64,000 bases of DNA, taken from Archivesica marissinica. Taxonomy: Eukaryota > Mollusca > Bivalvia > Venerida > Vesicomyidae. The number at the start of each line of letters is the position of its first letter. Position 1 is the first letter of the stretch. This document shows positions 42,001 through 48,000 of the stretch, piece by piece. The notes under the pieces are model-generated. The model saw nothing but the letters and a program-made list of their open reading frames with translations, was not told the origin of the DNA and did not search any database. The translations under genes and the position numbers were made by a program. The stretch spans positions 56,674,608 to 56,738,607 of the forward strand of contig CM026404.1 in NCBI GenBank assembly GCA_014843695.1. Reading direction: 5' to 3'.

Positions 42001-45000
42001 TACGGTATACTAGAGAGATGCTTGTTGACTCAGTCAGCTGTTCCCTAATGTGTTGTCGTTACAGGTGTGCATGGGTTAAGATATATCTACAATGTAAGGG
42101 AAAGCTCTACGGTATACTAGAGAGATGCTTGTTGACTCAGTCAGCTGTTCCCTAATGTGTTGTCGTTACAGGTGTGCATGGGTTAAGATATATCTACAAT
42201 GTAGGGGAAAGCTCTACGGTGTACTAGAGAGATGCTTGTTGACTCAGTCAGCTGTTCCCTAATGTGTTGTCGTTACAGGTGTGCATGGTTAAGATATATC
42301 TACAATGTAGGGGAAAGCTCTACGGTATACTAGAGAGATGCTTGTTGACTCAGTCAGCTGTTCCCTAATGTGTTGTCGTTACAGGTGTGCATGGGTTAAG
42401 ATATATCTACAATGTAGGGGAAAGCTCTACAGTGTACTAGAGAGATGCTTGTTGACTTAGTCAGCTGTTCCCTAATGTGTTGTCATTACAGGTGTGCATG
42501 GGTTAAGATATATCTACAACGTAGGGGAAAGCTCTACGGTGTACTAGAGAGATGCTTGTTGACTCACGTCAGCTGTTCCCTAATGTGTTGTCGTTACAGG
42601 TGTGCATGGGTTAAGATATATCTACAATGTAGGGGAAAGCTCTACGATATACTAGAGAGATGCTTGTTGACTCAGTCAGCTGTTCCCTATATATTCTATA
42701 TGCAAACACATATAAAGCATTGAATGGAGAAGCACCGATTTATATGAGAAACTTGCTTGAGGTTTATATACCAAGGAGAGACTTACGGTCTAAATATGAA
42801 GCAGCTACTCTTGTGTTACCAAGAAGTCGGACTGTCACATACGGAGATAGAAGTTTCATGACTGCTGCCCCAAAACTTTGGAATTCTCTTCCATCAAATC
42901 TTAGAAGTGCAACAACATTGTGTTCTTTCAAAAAGGCTTTGAAGACACACCTTTTTAAATGTTCATATAGAACATAAATATCGAACTGTATCTGTGCTCA
43001 ATCACGATTAAGACTGCAAATGAACACATTTTATTTAATTATTACCTATATTTTAATTGTTATAATTTTAGATCCTAATATTTTATAGCATATTTAGAAT
43101 CCATTGTAATTGTGTTTGCTAATTTTGTCTTGTTTTATCTCATTGTATGTGGAAGTTTTTATCAATATTTGTGATATTTTAGGCAGTAAAGCGCTTTTGA
43201 ACGTTTTATTTTTAAATGAAAAGAGCGCTATATAAGTTTGGTATATAATAATAATAATAATAACTGGGACTATTTATCCAACAGGCACTGTATCTTGGCT
43301 GTTGTTTACCGGTATTCAGGATTTGCTAATTTCCATATAAGACGATCTTCAATCTAGTATCTTTTTTTTTAAATCTTTTTTTTATTATATACTTTATTAT
43401 TACCGGTATATACTTTTTTATATACTTCAATCTAGTATCTGTCTGTGGAATTTCAGAGACACACAAACAAGGTCATATATCCTTCAACAACATACTAGTT
43501 TTATCTTGAGGTGCTACCTCCACCCCCTTCATTACCGTATGTAGTGCCCTGCTCAGGATTACTTCACACTTGGGGCTTGGGCAGCACCTTGTAAAACCAC
43601 AAACCACCTTCCATAAGACAGATGGAACAGCCTCTTCACTCAAAATGAGCTTATCCCAGTACGACGCCACAACGGTTAGGAGCAAGTGATTGTCAGTCCA
43701 CAATGTTAACAAGCTCAGATACATCGGTCTACACACACATTGTGAAATTACAATACAGACAGGTCTGTAGTCCAGTGGTAACACGCTGGACTGGTAATCA
43801 AGGGATCGCAGGTTTGATCCCCGTCTGACCCTAATAAAATTAAAAGTCTTTCAGATGGGACGTTAAACCGAGGTCTCATGTCGGTGCTTTACAACGTGCA
43901 CGTAAAGAACCAGAGGAGACTCTGGAATGGGTCTCTGTCTGTATCATTGCACTATCCTCCAAAAATCTAAAATGACTAATCTCTTCAGGAGGCGTCGCTC
44001 ATATGGGCAACCGGAAGCGATGATAAATAAACGTAAAACACACATGGGACTTTTAACCGAGGTCTCGTGTCGGTGCTTGAGGAGCTTTTAACGATAAATA
44101 AACGTAAAACACACAAGAAATTGCAATGCATGATGGGATACTCTGTTTTCTCATTTAAATGCTTTTACTATGATCAGACTGTACTATGGCTGAACATGCC
44201 ATTTGATTGTCGGAATTAGAGTTACAGTCTACATCCGATATGTTGAATTCTGTCGGACCGAACAAAATACTTCGACAGTTCGACTCAACGAAAGTCGACA
44301 TAAATGGTGCCTAATATATGTACAATGATAGGGTCTGAAACGGGACTTTGATCCGACTTCGATATAACCGGAGAAATCGACATAACTGACTTTAACATAA
44401 CGGGTGTAGACTGTATATGAAAGTCCGCCTCCGTGGTCGAGTGGTTAAGGTCGCTGACTTGTATACCGCTGTAACCTATCATCACTGATGGTCACAGGTT
44501 CGAGCCCCGCTCAGGCTGTGTCATTTATATGAAAAAGTTGGCAGTTTCTTACGGAGGTTGGTGCACCCAAGTACTGGTTAACCGCTGGAGCCTGCCCAGG
44601 AAAGGTGTTGTTAGGTAAACTGCCCGCCGGCGATATAGCCCAAAATGGTGCTGATGCAGGTGTAAAACTCGAAATATAAATAAAAATAAAGACTGTATAT
44701 GAAGGATAGGTGATGCAGTCATAAGTGGGAGAGAAGATCATTTCGGGATCCCTTCTGAGCAATATCTGGGCACCTCGGTAGAGCCATAGACTTTATGAAA
44801 GGAATTTGACACCAATGTGAGGTGACAGTCAACAAGTTTAATCGTTTGACCACAGAGGCCACGAAACATGAAAAAACCTCTGATCTACACCTTTATTGTG
44901 CATAGTTTTACCTGGTCCATGTTTGCATCCATTTAATAGTATCAATATTAATGCATTGCACAAACTAATTAAAGACATTACTGGTGCCATGTGTGGGGTA

Positions 45001-48000
45001 TCCTCTTTAGCATGTAATGGAAAGCATGGTAATCCAGGGATCGCAGGTTCGATCCCCCGTCTGACCATAATAAAGTCTTTCAGATCGGACGTTAAACCGA
45101 GGTCTCATGTCGGTGCTTTACACTGTGCACGTAAAAGAACCAGAGAAGACTCTGGAATGGGTCTCTCTCTGTATCATTGCACTATCCTCCAAAAATCTAA
45201 AATGACTAATCTCTTCAGGAGGCATCAGGTAGCGACGATAAATAAACGTAAAACACGGAAAGCATGAAACTGCCATGTACCTGTAGCTATACATGGCTTC
45301 ACAGCAATAAAGATTTTTTTAAAAATTTATGTTTATTTAATGTCGCTACCGGTTGCCTATTTGAGCGACGGGCAGTTTACCTAACAACACCTTTCCTGGG
45401 CAGGCTCCAGCGGTTAACCAATACTTGGTTCACCAACAACCTCCCGTAGGAAACTGCCAACTTTTTGCAGCAGTCACCTCTATTAAGCAGCCAACCTGTA
45501 TTAAGCAGCCAGTTTCCAGACTCCCAGTATGTTGTTTATTATACATATGACCTCTATATAGCATCCAGCTGTGCTAAGCAGCCACTTTCTTTAATTCCAT
45601 TGACTGGCTGCTTAAGACAGGAAGTACAATAAAGAAAGTGGGGCTCGAACCTGTGACCATCAGTGATGATAGGTTGCAGTGGTATACAAGTCAGCGACCA
45701 TGACAACTCGACCACGGAGGCGGATAGCAATAATGATAAAACAAACGCACCTTTATATAGCCAGTAGGTGTGGCCTTCTTTTGTAGCATTATTTTTCAGG
45801 AATGATAATATATTCTTAGCAATGTCGGTGACGACGCATGGATCAAATCTCGAGTTCTCTAGATGAGGAATGTCTTCCGTTTTCACGATCTCATATTTCT
45901 GTACAATTCCATCTATATGGAAACACATGGCAACCTCCGGTACATTACACATCAAGTTGTCTAACCAATAGTCCAGTCCCGTCAACACATTCACTGGCGT
46001 TTGCATGTCACTGTACAAGTAAATAATACAAGTTCTTCATATAATATTATAGACATTGATTCTGCAAGGAATAAGTGTGTTTATTTTTTGCTTTGGTTTT
46101 TTATAAGCTTTATTTCCTTTACAACGATTGCTCACCCATATGGTTCGCCGGAGGCGAGGGTAAATAAGCTCAATCATCAACGATTGCTCGCCCATATGGT
46201 TCGCCAGATGCGAGGGTAAATAAGCTCAATCATCAACGATTGCTCGCCCATATGGTTCGCCGGAGGCGAGGGTAAATAAGCTCAATCATCAACGATTGCT
46301 CGACCATATGGTTCACCAGAGGCGAGGGTAAATAAGCTCAATCATCAACGATTGCTCGCCCATATGGTTCGCCGGAGGCGAGGGTACATAAGCTCAATCA
46401 TCAGCGATTGCTTGCCCATATGGTTCACCGGAGGCGAGGGTAAATAAGCTCAATCATCAACGATTGCTTGCCCATATGGTTCGCCAGAGGCGAGGGTAAA
46501 TAAGCTCAATCATCAACGATTGCTTGCCCATATGGTTCGCCAGAGGCGAGGGTAAATAAGCTCAATCACCAACGATTGCTCGCCCATATGGTTCGCCGGA
46601 GGCGAGGGTACATAAGCTCAATCATCAGCGATTGCTCGCCCATATGGTTCACCGGAGGCGAGGGTAAATAAGCTCAATCATCAACGATTGCTCGCCCATA
46701 TGGTTCGCCAGATGTGAGGGTACATAAGCTCAATCATCAACAATTGCTCACCCATATGGTTCACTGGAGGCGAGGGTAAATAAGCTCAATCATCAACGAT
46801 TGTGAAACAAACTACAAGCTATAACAACATACATTAATCACTCTCGTTGGCGCGGATGAAAGCGTACAATTATGTGGAAGGAAACTGGAGTACACGGACA
46901 TACTTCTCGGTCCGAGGATCGAACCCAGATTGCATTGGTGAGAAGCGAGTGCGCTAACAACTGTGGTAATCGGAGAGTCTATGAACATATATGTAGTAAG
47001 AATTGCATTAAAACATGATTATTAGAATATTGTAATGAGAATGCAATGAACCTGACATTACTGGTATTCACAAGCAATATCTCCAGTGACAGAATAATAC
47101 AATACATTTACAATAGAGACAGAATTATACAATACAATACATGTATAATAGAGCCAGAATTATACAATACAATACATGTACAATAGAGACAGAATTATAC
47201 AATACAATACATGTACAATAGAGACAGAATTATACAATACAATACATGTACAATAGAGACAGAATTATACAATACAATACATGTACAATAGAGACAGAAT
47301 TATACAATACAATACATTTACAATAGAGACAGAATTATACAATACAATACATGTACAATAGAGACAGAATTATACAATACAATACATGTACAATAGAGAC
47401 AGAATTATACAATACAATACATGTACAATAGAGACAGAATTATACAATACAATACATGTACAATAGAGACAGAATTATACAATACAATACATGTACAATA
47501 GAGACAGAATTATACAATACAATACATGTACAATAGAGACAGAATTATACAATACAATACATGTACAATAGAGACAGAATTATACAATACAATAGAGACA
47601 GAATTATACAATACAATACATGTACAATAGAGACAGAATTATACAATACAATACATGTACAATAGAGACAGCTTTTAGTGAGGATATTCTGAATGTTATA
47701 AACATGTTAACGTTGTGTCAGATATTTGGCCATTTTAACCAGTGTTCTTAATAACTACTCTGGTGAGAATATTGCAAACTGTACTCTATGTATCATGTAC
47801 CATGATCTGGATACACAGTACTTTGCATACTAATATATATATTGTGCTATATAATTGCTTTTGTCTTTAAATAATAATAATAGTAAACGGCATATTATCT
47901 ATAAATACATGTGGAAGTCGTGATAGCGCATTCGCTTCAGGTGCGAAAGGCATGAATTCACACGCTGCTGGAGCCGTTAAGATTGTGCCCCCTTAGGCAA

